From assembly GCF_010894455.1 (NCBI RefSeq), contig NZ_JAAIXY010000007.1:1-64000 (forward strand): DNA of 64,000 nt. The letters run 5' to 3'. The notes beneath the pieces were generated by a model. That model was not told where the DNA came from and made no database searches. It saw only the letters and a list, made by a program, of their open reading frames with translations. The stretch is from Myxococcus eversor. Its GTDB lineage: Bacteria > Myxococcota > Myxococcia > Myxococcales > Myxococcaceae. Position 1 is the stretch's first letter; each line of letters opens with the position of its first letter. Shown piece by piece: positions 18,811-28,569 of the stretch. The translations under genes were made by a program, and so were the position numbers.

Positions 18811-18910
18811 CTGAAACCCCTCGGCCCGTTCGTGCGCGCGCAGCCCACCCACGGGCTCGCTTTGACGCGAATCGTACCGGTACACCTCGCCCACCGCTTC
18901 CGTTGAATCC

Positions 18911-18940
18911 TTGACCGGGCGGTGGCGGGCTGCGTATAAA
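18911..18940 (+). promoter_or_regulatory. sigma70-type promoter of tRNA-Cys
   Basis: TTGACC (18911-18916) and TATAAA (18935-18940) are separated by 18 bases. The predicted start is near 18947, about 11 bases before the tRNA. It lies in the divergent region with the acyl-CoA dehydrogenase start. Confidence 0.7.
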
Positions 18941-18957
18941 CCCGGCCCCAAGCCGTT

Positions 18958-19029
18958 GGCGCCATAGCCAAGTGGTAAGGCAAAGGTCTGCAAAACCTTC
19001 ATTCCCCGGTTCGAATCCGGGTGGCGCCT
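18958..19029 (+). tRNA. cysT: tRNA-Cys (anticodon GCA)
   Basis: The acceptor stem GGCGCCA pairs with TGGCGCC, the anticodon loop CTGCAAA gives GCA, and the T-arm is CCCGG TTCGAAT CCGGG. The discriminator is T, as required for Cys tRNA, and CCA is not encoded. It is a stand-alone gene with its own promoter and a hairpin terminator 10 bases downstream. Confidence 0.96.
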
Positions 19030-19038
19030 CACAAAGAA

Positions 19039-19083
19039 AAGGCCCGATGCGGAAGTCGCTCCGCATCGGGCCTTCTCTTTTTT
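19039..19083. terminator. Bidirectional intrinsic terminator
   Basis: AAGGCCCGATGCGGA (19039-19053) pairs perfectly with TCCGCATCGGGCCTT (19060-19074) around a 6-base loop. On the plus strand it is followed by CTCTTTTTT, ending the tRNA-Cys transcript. On the minus strand it is followed by TTTCTTTG, suitable for ending the beta-helix gene that stops at 19127. Confidence 0.88.
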
Positions 19084-19126
19084 CCGGCAAGCCTGGTGGC
19101 CTGCCGGACAGGCGTGGGCCCGCGCG

Positions 19127-20791
19127 TCAGCAGCCCATTTCGACCGCGCCGATGTCGGGCGCACCGCCGCAGTACGGCAGCCCCACGTCGATGCCCTTGT
19201 CCACGGCGAGCAGGCCCGGACCGAAGCCCTCGCCCAGGTCCGCGGAGCCGCTGGCGGACGACGCATCCCCCGCCGTGGTCTTGAACTGCTCCACGCCCAC
19301 CACCGCGCCGTTGCTCTTGAACTGACCGCTGGCGGCGAAGAGGTTGTTGCCCAGCTTCATGCCCGGCGCCTGGGCACCCATGTCCACGGAGATGGCGCCG
19401 TCCAGGATGTTGTTGCGCACCACCGGAGACTGGGTGGCGCCGCCCGTGCCGTGGCCGAGGACGAGGCCGGTGGACACCTTGGTGATGGTGTTGTTCACCA
19501 CCACGGTGCCCTTGGAGTTCTCCAGGCGGATGCCCGTCCCCTCGCCGCCCGCCGCCGTGGTGATGTCGTGCACGCGATTGCGGCGGATGACGATGCCGGA
19601 GGGCACGGGGCCCTCGTGATTCCCACCGACGGAGATGCCCTTGGCGCCGTCGTAGATTTCGTTGTCCTCCACCATCACGTTGTTGGCGGAGTAGTGAATC
19701 ACCACCACGTCGCCCTTGGCGGTGCTCGTCGGGCGGAACTGGTGCATGCGGTTGTTGCGGATGACCACGCCGTAGCAGGTCTTGATGTCCACCGCGTTCT
19801 CACGGTTGCCGTAGAAGTGGTTGTTCTCCACCAGCAGCCCGTTGGCGGGCGGCAGCGAACTGAAGCCCTCGGGCCCGAGGCACTGCACGGAGTCACCCGA
19901 GTTGGCGTGGATGTCATTGTTGCGCACGGTGATGTTCTTGGACGTGGGCTGCACGACGACGCCGTGCGAATCCTGGTTGCCCGTCGTCTTCAGGAAGTCG
20001 TGGATGTGGTTGTTCTCGATGATGGCGCCCGAGGCATTGTTGTAGGTCGTCACGCCCGCGCCGCCACCACCGTGGTGCAGGTCCGAATTCGCCAGCGTGG
20101 AGCCGGCGACGTTGCCCTCGAAGGTGACGCCGAAGATGGGCTGACGCTGCACGTCCAGTTCGAAGCCGTCGATGACCCAGTGCGGCTGACGCACCTGCAC
20201 CATGGCGCCGCTGCCGGCGCCGGGGATGATGCGCGGGCTGCCCTCGCCCTGGAGGGTGATTTTGCCGCCCTCGGTGCCCGCCTTCGCGTTGGCGCCGATG
20301 ATGACACGCTCGGCGTAGATGCCGGCCTGCACGCGGATGACCTCGCCGGGGCCCGCCAGGCCGACGGCCTTGGTGATGGTCTTCAGGGGCTTCGCGGCGC
20401 TGCCGTCCCCCGCGTCATTGCCCGAGGGACTCACCACCCACTCGCGGGTGAAGGACTTCTTGGACGCCTGCGACAGCGCGTTCGCCTGGATGCCCGGCTG
20501 GGGCGAAGGCGTGACGATGCCGGCGTGGTCCGCGTGCGAGGGCAGCGCGGCCACGGGGGTGTCGGGGACGGCCTGCACCCCGATGGGAGGCAGGCTGCCG
20601 GTCGCCGCCGAGGCACCGGGCGTCGAGGGGGCGGTTGGCGTCTTGGGCGCCGAAGCGCCGGGGAGCTTCGGCGTCGGGATGAAGGAACCCAGGCCCGCTG
20701 CGTGAGCGGTCGAACCGAGCATGAGCAGGCTGGCGGCCAGGCTGGCCACGGGAGTCTTCAGCTTCAGGTACTTGCCTTTGAAAATTCGCAT
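19127..20791 (-). CDS. Secreted right-handed parallel beta-helix protein
   Basis: The protein has 554 residues with a signal peptide (about 1-32, ending STAHAA) and a Pro/Thr/Ala linker to about residue 110. Then comes SPSGNDAGDGSAAKPLKTITKAV, the standard opening of DUF1565/PbH1 beta-helix proteins. The body has many repeats of the type V-x-x-N-x-I/F-x-x (VRNNDIHANSG, VENNHFYGNRENAV, IRRNRVHDIT), i.e. NosD/pectate-lyase-like coils. The ending CGGAPDIGAVEMGC is common in such proteins. It is probably a polysaccharide-binding or -cleaving exported protein. No catalytic residues can be assigned. Confidence 0.85.
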   Translation of the reverse strand: MRIFKGKYLKLKTPVASLAASLLMLGSTAHAAGLGSFIPTPKLPGASAPKTPTAPSTPGASAATGSLPPIGVQAVPDTPVAALPSHADHAGIVTPSPQPGIQANALSQASKKSFTREWVVSPSGNDAGDGSAAKPLKTITKAVGLAGPGEVIRVQAGIYAERVIIGANAKAGTEGGKITLQGEGSPRIIPGAGSGAMVQVRQPHWVIDGFELDVQRQPIFGVTFEGNVAGSTLANSDLHHGGGGAGVTTYNNASGAIIENNHIHDFLKTTGNQDSHGVVVQPTSKNITVRNNDIHANSGDSVQCLGPEGFSSLPPANGLLVENNHFYGNRENAVDIKTCYGVVIRNNRMHQFRPTSTAKGDVVVIHYSANNVMVEDNEIYDGAKGISVGGNHEGPVPSGIVIRRNRVHDITTAAGGEGTGIRLENSKGTVVVNNTITKVSTGLVLGHGTGGATQSPVVRNNILDGAISVDMGAQAPGMKLGNNLFAASGQFKSNGAVVGVEQFKTTAGDASSASGSADLGEGFGPGLLAVDKGIDVGLPYCGGAPDIGAVEMGC

Positions 20792-20911
20792 GAGCAGGAC
20801 GAACGCGTTGCGCGCCGCGTTCTATTCGCCACGTGACAAGCCCACCCGGACGGGCCAGCGGGCGTCCGGTCCGTGACAGGCCCCGCCCCGGCGGGTACGG
20901 TGTCGCCCCCC

Positions 20912-22705
20912 GTGCGCACCGCCGTCCCGCTCCTGCTCTCCGCCGTGCTGCTCGCCTCCTGCGCGAGCCCCAAGCCTCCACCCCACCTGGCGAATCCCTC
21001 GGTGGAGGCCCTGGCCGATGAGGGCCAGGACGCCGGGACGGACGCGGGCAGCCTGCCCTCCTCCCCGGACGGGGGAACGAGCGACGGGGGCGTGGACACC
21101 AGCGCGCTGCCGGGCGCGCCTGGAGAAGACCCGCTGGCGCAAGGAATCCCAGGCCCCGGTGAGCTGAAGCGCCTGGACTTCCGGGGCGGAGAGCCTCGGC
21201 TCCCCATCCGCCTCATGGAGGGACGGCGCGAGGCGACCTTCTCCCCCCGAGGCCGGATGCGGATGCGCTTCGGCGGAGCGGTGGACAAGGTGCTGGACGC
21301 CGCGGCGGGGACGCGGTGGACGGTGCGCGTGACGCAGGGGACGCCCGCGGTGCTCTCCGCGCGCGTGCAGTTGGGCGAGCACCGGTTCGCGGACCGGGAG
21401 GGGCTCGCCGCCGCGCAGGAGGAGTGGAGGGCCCGGGGCCTCGCGGTGCGCACGCAGGTGCTGGGCGCGGTGTACGGCATCGCCGGCAAGGTCATCGACA
21501 ACCGGCGTTCACTGCTCCTGGTGGATGAGGTGCTCACCCCCGAGGAGGCCGCGACGCGACAGGCGGAGCTGCTGCGCCAGTTCGGCGCGCGGACCATTCT
21601 CTTCGAGGAGGTCCGCACTCCCGCGCGCGCCATCCTGGAGGTGCGCGATGAGTCCGGCGCGGTGGTGGGCCTGGCGCAGGACAAGCTGGACGCGGACTCC
21701 CCGGACGGCGCGGGCTTCGACGTGCGACAGGTGGAGTTCGGCGTCGGCTACGACTTCCACGGCTTCGAGGACCGGACGTTCCGGGGCGCGCTCCAGTTCT
21801 CCGTGGACCGCCTGGGCCTGCTGGCGGTGGTGAACGTGGTGCCGCTCGAGGACCTGCTCAAGGGCCTGGTGCCCGCGGAGATTTTCGCCCGCGCCCACTC
21901 GGAGGCGCTCAAGGCCCAGGCCGTCACCGCGCGCGGCGAGGTGCTCGCGAAGGTGGGAATCAAACACCTGGCGGACCCCTATCTGCTGTGCTCGGAGCAG
22001 CACTGCGCCGTGTACCGGGGGCGCACGGGCGAGGCGGCCAGCACGTCCGCGGCGGTAGAGGCCACCCGGGGCCAGGCCCTCTTCAGCGCGGACGGCCGGC
22101 TGGTGGACTCCGTCTACAGCGCGGTGTGCGGAGGCCACACCGAGGACAACGACATCGTCTGGGGCGGCCCGCCGGACCCAAGCCTGCGCGGGCGCCCGGA
22201 CATCCTGGAGCCCTCGGGCAGCACGCCTTCCCCTTCCCGCCTGGAGGCCTGGCTGGCCGCGCCCGACGTGAGGGCCGCCTGCCGGCTGTCCAGCTTCGCC
22301 CAGCCCAGCAAGTTCCGCTGGGAGAAGCGCTTCACGGCTGCCCAGGTGGACGCGCTCGTCACCCGGCTGGGGGTGGGACGCGTCCAGGCCATGAGTCTTC
22401 AGGAGCGGGGCGTGTCCGGCCGGGCCCGGGTGCTCGCGTTATCCGGGGACCTGGGGGCCACCCAGGTGCGTGGCGAACTGAACATCCGCCGCCTCTTCGG
22501 GATGCTGAACAGCAGCATGGCGGTGGTGGAAGCCGAGCGGGACGCCGAGGGCCGACCCACCCACTGGCTTTTCCGTGGCGGCGGCTGGGGCCACGGAGTA
22601 GGGATGTGTCAGACGGGCGCCATCGGCCGAGCCGAGGCCGGGCAGCGCTACGAGGAAATCCTCCGTCACTACTTCAATGGTGCTGAAGTCGCCCCCATCT
22701 ACTGA
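20912..22705 (+). CDS. SpoIID/LytB-domain lipoprotein
   Basis: The protein has about 597 residues. A GTG start at 20912 gives a short lipoprotein signal with lipobox LASC; in-frame GTG codons at 20900 and 20873 are alternatives. After a Ser/Asp/Gly linker, the SpoIID domain is seen at the C-terminal half: YEGVVPAEI-like EDLLKGLVPAEIFARAHSEALKAQAVTARGEVL, then YSAVCGGHTEDN and GGGWGHGVGMCQTGAIGRAEAGQRYEEILRHYF. The family contains peptidoglycan lytic transglycosylases (SpoIID) and their activators. It probably acts on the cell wall from the outer membrane. It is divergent from the beta-helix gene. Confidence 0.88.
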   Translation: MRTAVPLLLSAVLLASCASPKPPPHLANPSVEALADEGQDAGTDAGSLPSSPDGGTSDGGVDTSALPGAPGEDPLAQGIPGPGELKRLDFRGGEPRLPIRLMEGRREATFSPRGRMRMRFGGAVDKVLDAAAGTRWTVRVTQGTPAVLSARVQLGEHRFADREGLAAAQEEWRARGLAVRTQVLGAVYGIAGKVIDNRRSLLLVDEVLTPEEAATRQAELLRQFGARTILFEEVRTPARAILEVRDESGAVVGLAQDKLDADSPDGAGFDVRQVEFGVGYDFHGFEDRTFRGALQFSVDRLGLLAVVNVVPLEDLLKGLVPAEIFARAHSEALKAQAVTARGEVLAKVGIKHLADPYLLCSEQHCAVYRGRTGEAASTSAAVEATRGQALFSADGRLVDSVYSAVCGGHTEDNDIVWGGPPDPSLRGRPDILEPSGSTPSPSRLEAWLAAPDVRAACRLSSFAQPSKFRWEKRFTAAQVDALVTRLGVGRVQAMSLQERGVSGRARVLALSGDLGATQVRGELNIRRLFGMLNSSMAVVEAERDAEGRPTHWLFRGGGWGHGVGMCQTGAIGRAEAGQRYEEILRHYFNGAEVAPIY

Positions 22706-22825
22706 CCTGAAGAGGGGGCGCGCCTGAGAACCAGTGCACGTCTCGTGAATGTCCTCCCCTGCCCAGGTGTTCCGCCGCGAACGGGACGGGACTAGGCAGC
22801 GGGCCCGGAGGTTTATCATCGCGCC

Positions 22826-24067
22826 GTGAGCACGGGTTCTTCTCCGAAGTCAGACTGGCGCCGCAAGCGGCGGCGAGCATCCCCTTGGCGAGTGGTCGCC
22901 GCGGTGCTGCTCGCCCTGGCGCTTCATGGCGCCTACCTGGCCATCGTGCTCTTCACGGGGACGCTTCCGCCGACGGGACGGGAGCGCAAGCCCGTCACCC
23001 GCCCCCCCACCTCCGTGGCCGTGCGGCCGTTGACGGAAGACCAGTGGGCCCGGAACCGGGGCAAGACGGACTCGAAGACGCAGACGACCCAGAAGCCCCG
23101 CGTCCAGGACAAGAAGCCCGAGGAGAAGAAGCCAGAGACCAGGCCCGAGGGGCAGGTGGTGGACCTGGCGCCGGGCAACGAGCAGCAGGCACCCGACGCG
23201 AAGTACCTCGCGGAGCACAACAACCGCGTGGACAAGGAGACGCGGGCCCGGGAGCAGACGCCCTTCTACCGCAACGCCATGCCGCAGCGCACCGCGCCCC
23301 AGGAGCAGAAGGGCGCGGACGCGGAGCCGCAGGCGCCGCGCATCGCCGGCAACAACGGCATGGGCAATGACGACCGGCCGCTCGCCGAGGGGGGCCAGAA
23401 GTTCGCGTTCGAGGTCCCCGACATCCACAAGAAGAACGAAGTGAAGGTGAAGACGGACCCGAACACGCCCGGCGGCGTGGCGGTGAACAACCAGAACGAG
23501 AGCGAAGAGCTGACGGGCAACGCGAAGCGCCTGCGAATCCAGCCGGGCACCGGGGGTGAGCAGGAAGGCTCCGCCGGACGCGTGGGCTCGCCGGGCATCG
23601 CCGCGTTGATGCCGTCTCGCGCGGTGATGGACAAGGTGCTGGGCGCCGCTCCCAATGACCACCTGCGCGACGTGGATGAAGGCGACGGCACGCTGCTCAA
23701 CTCGCGCGAGTGGAAGTACGCCAGCTTCTTCAACCGCGTGAAGCAGAGCGTGGGCATGCACTGGAATCCCAACGAGACGCTGCTCCGGAGAGACCCCACG
23801 GGCAGCATGTTCACCGGGAAGGACCGGCACACGATGTTGGAGATCACGTTGGACGAGAAGGGCCGCGTGACGAACATCGAGGTGGAGAAGAGCAGCGGCC
23901 TGGACTTCCTGGACATGGAGGCGGTGTCCTCGTTCCAGCGCGCGCAGCCCTTCCCCAACCCACCGCCGGGGTTGTTGAGCGACGACTCGAAGGTGCGCTT
24001 CTCTTTCGGGTTCTTCCTGGAGATGGGGGGCGGCCCGCGCATGCGGCTGTTCCGCCAGCCCAACTGA
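22826..24067 (+). CDS. TonB-like periplasm-spanning protein
   Basis: The protein has 413 residues, starting at GTG. There is one N-terminal transmembrane segment (about 24-44, VVAAVLLALALHGAYLAIVLF) after an Arg-rich cytoplasmic end, then a 230-residue Pro/Lys/Glu/Gln-rich linker. The TonB C-terminal-like domain (about 290-400) contains LEITLDEKGRVTNIEVEKSSGLDFLDMEAVSSFQRAQPFPNPP. TonB proteins transmit inner-membrane energy to outer-membrane partners. No exbB/exbD is visible nearby, so its energy source and partner are unknown. Confidence 0.82.
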   Translation: MSTGSSPKSDWRRKRRRASPWRVVAAVLLALALHGAYLAIVLFTGTLPPTGRERKPVTRPPTSVAVRPLTEDQWARNRGKTDSKTQTTQKPRVQDKKPEEKKPETRPEGQVVDLAPGNEQQAPDAKYLAEHNNRVDKETRAREQTPFYRNAMPQRTAPQEQKGADAEPQAPRIAGNNGMGNDDRPLAEGGQKFAFEVPDIHKKNEVKVKTDPNTPGGVAVNNQNESEELTGNAKRLRIQPGTGGEQEGSAGRVGSPGIAALMPSRAVMDKVLGAAPNDHLRDVDEGDGTLLNSREWKYASFFNRVKQSVGMHWNPNETLLRRDPTGSMFTGKDRHTMLEITLDEKGRVTNIEVEKSSGLDFLDMEAVSSFQRAQPFPNPPPGLLSDDSKVRFSFGFFLEMGGGPRMRLFRQPN

Positions 24068-24143
24068 CGTTCGCTTCACCACGCGCGGCGTGAGAGGTCC
24101 TCGCCGCCGGACTCGGTTCCCACTACGGTGCCGCGCCGTGGAC

Positions 24144-25073
24144 ATGTCCTCCGCCGACAGAAGCACCGCGCTCCAGCAGCGCAGCCAGCGCATCCGCAAC
24201 GTGCTGCTCGCCATCCTCGTGGCCAACTGGGTGGTGGCGGGCGCCAAGCTCCTCTTCGGCTTCCTCAGCCAGTCCGCCGCGGTGACGGCGGATGGACTGC
24301 ACTCGTTCATCGACGGTGGCTCCAACGTCCTGGGACTGGTCGCCATGGGCGTGGCCTCGCGGCCGGCGGACGAGGACCACCCCTACGGGCACGGCAAGTT
24401 CGAGGCGCTCGCCTCGCTGGGCATCGGCGCGATGATTGGCATCGGCATGCTGGAGCTGGGGCGCATGGCGCTCGACTCGCTGCTGTATGAGCGTCACGCG
24501 CAGGTGACACCGGCCATGGCCGTCGTCATGGTGCTCACCCTCGGCGTCAACCTGGCGGTGACGCGCGTGGAGAGCCACTACGGGCGCAAGTACCAGAGCA
24601 GCCTGCTGCTGGCGGACGCGAGCCACACGCTGTCCGACGTCTACGTCACGCTGGCGGTGCTCGCGTCGCTGGGACTGGTGGCGCTGGGCTATCCGAAGGC
24701 GGACGGCATCATCGCCCTGGGCGTCATGGTCTTCGTGGCGTGGGTGGCCTACGGCATCGTCCGGCAGGCGGTGGGCATCCTCTCCGACACGGCGAGGTTG
24801 GACCCCGCGCAGGTGGCGCAGCACACCGTGGGCGTTGCCGGCGTGCGCAGTTGCCGCGACGTGCGCAGCCGGGGCATGGAGGAGAGCGTCTACGTCGACC
24901 TCAAAATCGAGGTGGACCCGAACCTCACCACCGCCCAGGCCCACGAGGTGGCGGACCGCGTGGAGCGCACCCTCCACGCCGCCTATCCCCAGGTGGTGGA
25001 CGTCGTCGTCCACGTGGAGCCCGAGCACGCGGGCACCACCCGAGCAGAGGGCATCGCGCCGCACGCGAGCTGA
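24144..25073 (+). CDS. Cation diffusion facilitator (CDF) metal efflux protein
   Basis: An inner-membrane Zn2+/Fe2+/Mn2+:H+ antiporter family member of 309 residues with about 5-6 transmembrane helices. The metal-site motifs are present: ADGLHSFIDG (helix 2, H-x3-D) and LLADASHTLSDVYV (helix 5, D-x2-H-x3-D). The cytoplasmic C-terminal domain (about 215-309) shows the ferredoxin-like pattern RGMEESVYVDLKIEVDPNLT and VVDVVVHVEPEHA. GTG at 24138 is an alternative start. Confidence 0.93.
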   Translation: MSSADRSTALQQRSQRIRNVLLAILVANWVVAGAKLLFGFLSQSAAVTADGLHSFIDGGSNVLGLVAMGVASRPADEDHPYGHGKFEALASLGIGAMIGIGMLELGRMALDSLLYERHAQVTPAMAVVMVLTLGVNLAVTRVESHYGRKYQSSLLLADASHTLSDVYVTLAVLASLGLVALGYPKADGIIALGVMVFVAWVAYGIVRQAVGILSDTARLDPAQVAQHTVGVAGVRSCRDVRSRGMEESVYVDLKIEVDPNLTTAQAHEVADRVERTLHAAYPQVVDVVVHVEPEHAGTTRAEGIAPHAS

Positions 25074-25084
25074 GTCGGACCCGC

Positions 25085-25126
25085 GCGAAAAACAAGGGCC
25101 GCCTCCCCACGTGAGGGAGACGGCCC
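25085..25126 (-). terminator. Intrinsic terminator of the gcvTHP operon
   Basis: GGGCCGCCTCCC (25096-25107) pairs with GGGAGACGGCCC (25115-25126), 12 bp with one mismatch and a 7-base loop. On the minus strand it is followed by TTGTTTTTCG. It lies 28 bases after the gcvP stop, and also lies just after the convergent CDF gene. Confidence 0.85.
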
Positions 25127-25153
25127 CGGGACTCACCGAGCTTGCGCGGCCCG

Positions 25154-28060
25154 TCAGGCGACGGCGGGCTTGGGCTCCGGCGTCATGTAGTCCTCGATGG
25201 GCGGGCACGAGCACACGAGCTTGCGGTCACCGAGCACGTTGTTCAGGCGCCCCACGGACGGCCAGAACTTGTTGTCGCGCACCCATGGGGCCGGGAAGAC
25301 CGCCAGCTCGCGCGAGTAGGGACGGTTCCACTCCGGGCTCGTAATCGTGCGGACGGTGTGGGGTGCGTTCTTCAGGACGTTGTTGTCCTTCGGCATGCGC
25401 CCCTCCTCGACTTCACGAATCTCCTGGCGGATGGCGATCATCGCGTCGCAGAAGCGATCCAGCTCCGCGCGGGACTCGCTCTCCGTGGGCTCGATCATCA
25501 GCGTGCCCGCGACGGGGAACGACACCGTCGGCGCGTGGAAGCCGTAATCCATCAGCCGCTTGGCCACGTCCTCGACCTCGACACCCGACGTCTTCTTCAG
25601 CGGGCGCAGGTCGACGATGCACTCGTGCGCCACCCTGCCCCGCTTGCCCCGGTACAGCACCGGGTAGTGAGGCTGCAGCCGCTCCGCGATGTAGTTGGCG
25701 TTGAGGATGGCCAGCTTCGTCGCCTTCGTCAGGCCCTCGCCGCCCATCATCGAGATGTACATCCAGGAGATGAGCAGGATGCTCGCGCTGCCCCACGGAG
25801 CCGCGGAGATGGCGCCAATGGCGTCCGCTCCCCCCGTCTGGATGACCGGGTGCCCCGGCAGGTGCTTCACCAGGTGGCTGGCCACGCAGATGGGACCCAT
25901 GCCCGGGCCACCACCGCCGTGCGGGATGCAGAACGTCTTGTGCAGGTTGATGTGGCAGACATCCGCGCCCACCAGCCCGGGCGCCGTGAGGCCCACCTGC
26001 GCGTTGAGGTTCGCGCCGTCCATGTACACCTGACCACCGCGCTCGTGGATGATGGAGCAGATCTCCTTGATCTCCTCCTCGAACACGCCGTGCGTGGACG
26101 GGTACGTCACCATCAGCGCGGCGAGCTTGTCCTTGTGCTCCTCCGCGCGGGCGCGCAAGTCGTTCAGGTCGATGTTGCCATTCTCATCGCACCTGGTGAC
26201 GACGACCTTGTAGCCCGCCATGACGGCGGAGGCCGGGTTGGTGCCGTGCGCGGAGGATGGGATGAGGCACACGTCGCGGTGCCCCTGCCCTCGCCCCTGG
26301 TGGTACGCGCGGATGACGAGCAGGCCCGCGTACTCGCCCTGGCTGCCCGCGTTCGGCTGCAGCGAGCAGCCCGCGAAGCCCGTGATTTGGGAGAGCATCT
26401 GCTCCAGTTGCTCGAAGATGACCTTGTAGCCGGCCGCCTGCGAGGTGGGCGCGAAGGGATGCAGCCGGCCGAACTGCGGCCACGTCACCGGAATCATCTC
26501 CGCGGTGGCGTTGAGCTTCATCGTGCAACTGCCCAGCGGAATCATCGAGTGCGTCAAGGACAGGTCCTTCGCCTCGAGCCGCCGGATGTAGCGCAGCATC
26601 TCCGTCTCGGAGTGGTAGCTGTTGAAGACCGCGTGCGTGAGGAACGCGCTCGTGCGGCGCAGCTCCGGCACCACCGGCGTCTCCACGTTGGCGCCCACGT
26701 CGTCCAGCGATGAAGGCGCGGCCTTGCCCGCGCCCGTGGCGAAGGCCGCGAGGATGGCCTCCACGTCGGACACGCGGGACGTCTCGTCCAGCGACACACC
26801 CAGCGTCTTCTCGTCGATGCGGCGGAAGTTCATCCGCGCCGACTCGGAGGCCGCGAGCACCGCGCGCACCTGCGGCGTCGTCAGCTCCACGCGCAGCGTG
26901 TCGAAGTACTGCTCGTGCCGGACCTTCAAGCCCAGCTTCGCGAGGCCGCGAGCCAGCAGCACGGTGAGCCCGTGCACGCGCTCGGCGATGGCCTTCAGGC
27001 CCTGGGGCCCGTGGTAGACGGCGTACATGCTGGCGATGACGGCCAGCAGCACCTGCGCGGTGCAGATGTTGCTCGTCGCCTTCTCGCGGCGGATGTGCTG
27101 CTCGCGCGTCTGGAGCGCCATGCGCAGCGCACGTCGGCCCTGCGCGTCCTCGGACACGCCGATGAGGCGGCCCGGCATCACGCGCGTGTACGCGTTCTTC
27201 GTCGCGAAGTAGCCCGCGTGCGGACCGCCGTACCCCATGGGCACGCCGAAGCGCTGCGCGCTGCCCACCGCCACGTCCGCGCCGAACTCGCCCGGAGGCG
27301 TCAGCAGCGTGAGGCTCAAGAGGTCCGCGGCGACGATGAGCAGTCCTCCCGCCGCGTGCACCTTCTCGCCGAACGCGCGGTAGTCCAGCACCGCGCCGTC
27401 CGTGGCCGGGTACTGCACCAGCGCGCCCACGTACTTCTTCGCGGACAGGTCCACCGTGCGGTGGTCACCGACAACGATTTCCACGCCCAGCGGCTCGGCG
27501 CGCGTGCGCACCACGTCCACCGTCTGCGGGTGGCAGCCCTCGGAGACGAAGAAGGCAGCCCCGGCGTCTTCACCCTTCAGGTGCAGCGCCAGCCCCATCG
27601 CCTCGGCGGCGGCCGTGCCCTCGTCGAGCAGCGACGCGTTGGCGACCTCCAGGCCCGTCAGGTCCATCACCATCGTCTGGAAGTTGAGCAGCGCCTCCAG
27701 CCGACCCTGGGCGATCTCCGCCTGATAGGGCGTGTACTGGGTGTACCAGCCCGGGTTCTGGAAGATGTTGCGCAGGATGACGTTGGGCGTGTGCGTGTCG
27801 TGGTAGCCCATGCCGATGAAGGACCGGAACACCTGGTTCTTCGCGGCGATGGTCTCCAGCAGCGCGAGCAGGTCATGCTCCCCCCGCGCCGGCCCCAGCC
27901 GCAGCGGCTCCTTGGAACGGATGGCCGGCGGCACGGTCTGGTCGATGAAGGCATCGAGCGAGTCCACGCCCAGCGCGGACAGCATCTGCTTCAGCTCCTG
28001 CTCATCCGGACCGATGTGCCGGCCGGCGAACGACTCCTGGTACTTCCAGTTCAGGGACAT
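25154..28060 (-). CDS. gcvP: Glycine dehydrogenase (decarboxylating), P-protein
   Basis: The PLP-dependent P-protein decarboxylates glycine and passes the aminomethyl group to lipoylated GcvH. The 968 residues fit the single-chain (fused alpha-beta) form. The N-half starts [18 protein letters not shown] and includes [18 protein letters not shown]. The PLP lysine is in [20 protein letters not shown]. Conserved [11 protein letters not shown] and GSCTMKLN are present. The start at 28060 ([11 protein letters not shown]) matches the family N-terminus; the in-frame upstream ATG at 28126 would add an unlikely extension. It is third in the gcvT-gcvH-gcvP operon. Confidence 0.97.
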   Translation of the reverse strand: MSLNWKYQESFAGRHIGPDEQELKQMLSALGVDSLDAFIDQTVPPAIRSKEPLRLGPARGEHDLLALLETIAAKNQVFRSFIGMGYHDTHTPNVILRNIFQNPGWYTQYTPYQAEIAQGRLEALLNFQTMVMDLTGLEVANASLLDEGTAAAEAMGLALHLKGEDAGAAFFVSEGCHPQTVDVVRTRAEPLGVEIVVGDHRTVDLSAKKYVGALVQYPATDGAVLDYRAFGEKVHAAGGLLIVAADLLSLTLLTPPGEFGADVAVGSAQRFGVPMGYGGPHAGYFATKNAYTRVMPGRLIGVSEDAQGRRALRMALQTREQHIRREKATSNICTAQVLLAVIASMYAVYHGPQGLKAIAERVHGLTVLLARGLAKLGLKVRHEQYFDTLRVELTTPQVRAVLAASESARMNFRRIDEKTLGVSLDETSRVSDVEAILAAFATGAGKAAPSSLDDVGANVETPVVPELRRTSAFLTHAVFNSYHSETEMLRYIRRLEAKDLSLTHSMIPLGSCTMKLNATAEMIPVTWPQFGRLHPFAPTSQAAGYKVIFEQLEQMLSQITGFAGCSLQPNAGSQGEYAGLLVIRAYHQGRGQGHRDVCLIPSSAHGTNPASAVMAGYKVVVTRCDENGNIDLNDLRARAEEHKDKLAALMVTYPSTHGVFEEEIKEICSIIHERGGQVYMDGANLNAQVGLTAPGLVGADVCHINLHKTFCIPHGGGGPGMGPICVASHLVKHLPGHPVIQTGGADAIGAISAAPWGSASILLISWMYISMMGGEGLTKATKLAILNANYIAERLQPHYPVLYRGKRGRVAHECIVDLRPLKKTSGVEVEDVAKRLMDYGFHAPTVSFPVAGTLMIEPTESESRAELDRFCDAMIAIRQEIREVEEGRMPKDNNVLKNAPHTVRTITSPEWNRPYSRELAVFPAPWVRDNKFWPSVGRLNNVLGDRKLVCSCPPIEDYMTPEPKPAVA

Positions 28061-28147
28061 GGCGGTGGTGGCTCGCGTGCGACTCACGACGGCGGAGTCG
28101 GAAAATTCGAGGACCGTCACTAACAACGGCCCTGCGGCGCTTCACTC

Positions 28148-28540
28148 TCAGGCGTTCTTGAGCAGGTTGCCGTAGGCGGCGGCGTCCAGGAGCTCGCTCA
28201 CCTGGCTGGTGTCCGAGAGCTCGATTTCGAGGATCCACCCCTCACCGTAGGGGTCCTCGTTCAGCGTCTCCGGGCTCTCGGTGAGCGCGTCGTTCACCTT
28301 CACGACCTTGCCGGAGACGGGCGAGAAGAGCTCGGAGACGGCCTTCACGGACTCGACGGTGCCGAACTCGTCGCCCTGGTCGAGGGTGGCGCCCACCTTG
28401 GGCAGCTCCACGTAGACGACGTCGCCGAGCGTGGCCTGGGCGTGGTGGGTGATTCCCACCACCACCTTGTTCCCCTCGACGCGGGCCCACTCGTGCTCGT
28501 TGGTGTACTTGAGGTTACCGGGGATGTTCTGGTCGGACAT
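28148..28540 (-). CDS. gcvH: Glycine cleavage system H protein (lipoyl carrier)
   Basis: A small protein of 130 residues that carries the aminomethyl group between P, T and L proteins. It has the signature YTNEHEWARVEGN at the start, GDVVYVELPKVG, and the lipoyl-attachment motif GTVESVKAVSE with modified Lys66. It is second in the operon, 29 bases after gcvT and 87 before the gcvP start. Confidence 0.97.
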   Translation of the reverse strand: MSDQNIPGNLKYTNEHEWARVEGNKVVVGITHHAQATLGDVVYVELPKVGATLDQGDEFGTVESVKAVSELFSPVSGKVVKVNDALTESPETLNEDPYGEGWILEIELSDTSQVSELLDAAAYGNLLKNA

Positions 28541-28569
28541 GGATGCTCCTCGACAGGGCTAGAAGGAAC

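Noticed and set aside
15517-18906. 3.4-kb plus-strand open frame across ferredoxin, asd, rhodanese and acyl-CoA dehydrogenase
   Set aside because: Four confidently recognised genes occupy the opposite strand; the open frame has no ribosome binding site at its start and no domain motif.
18950-19030. tRNA-Cys as an integration site for a mobile element
   Set aside because: No integrase, direct repeat of the tRNA 3' end or foreign-looking block was seen near it.
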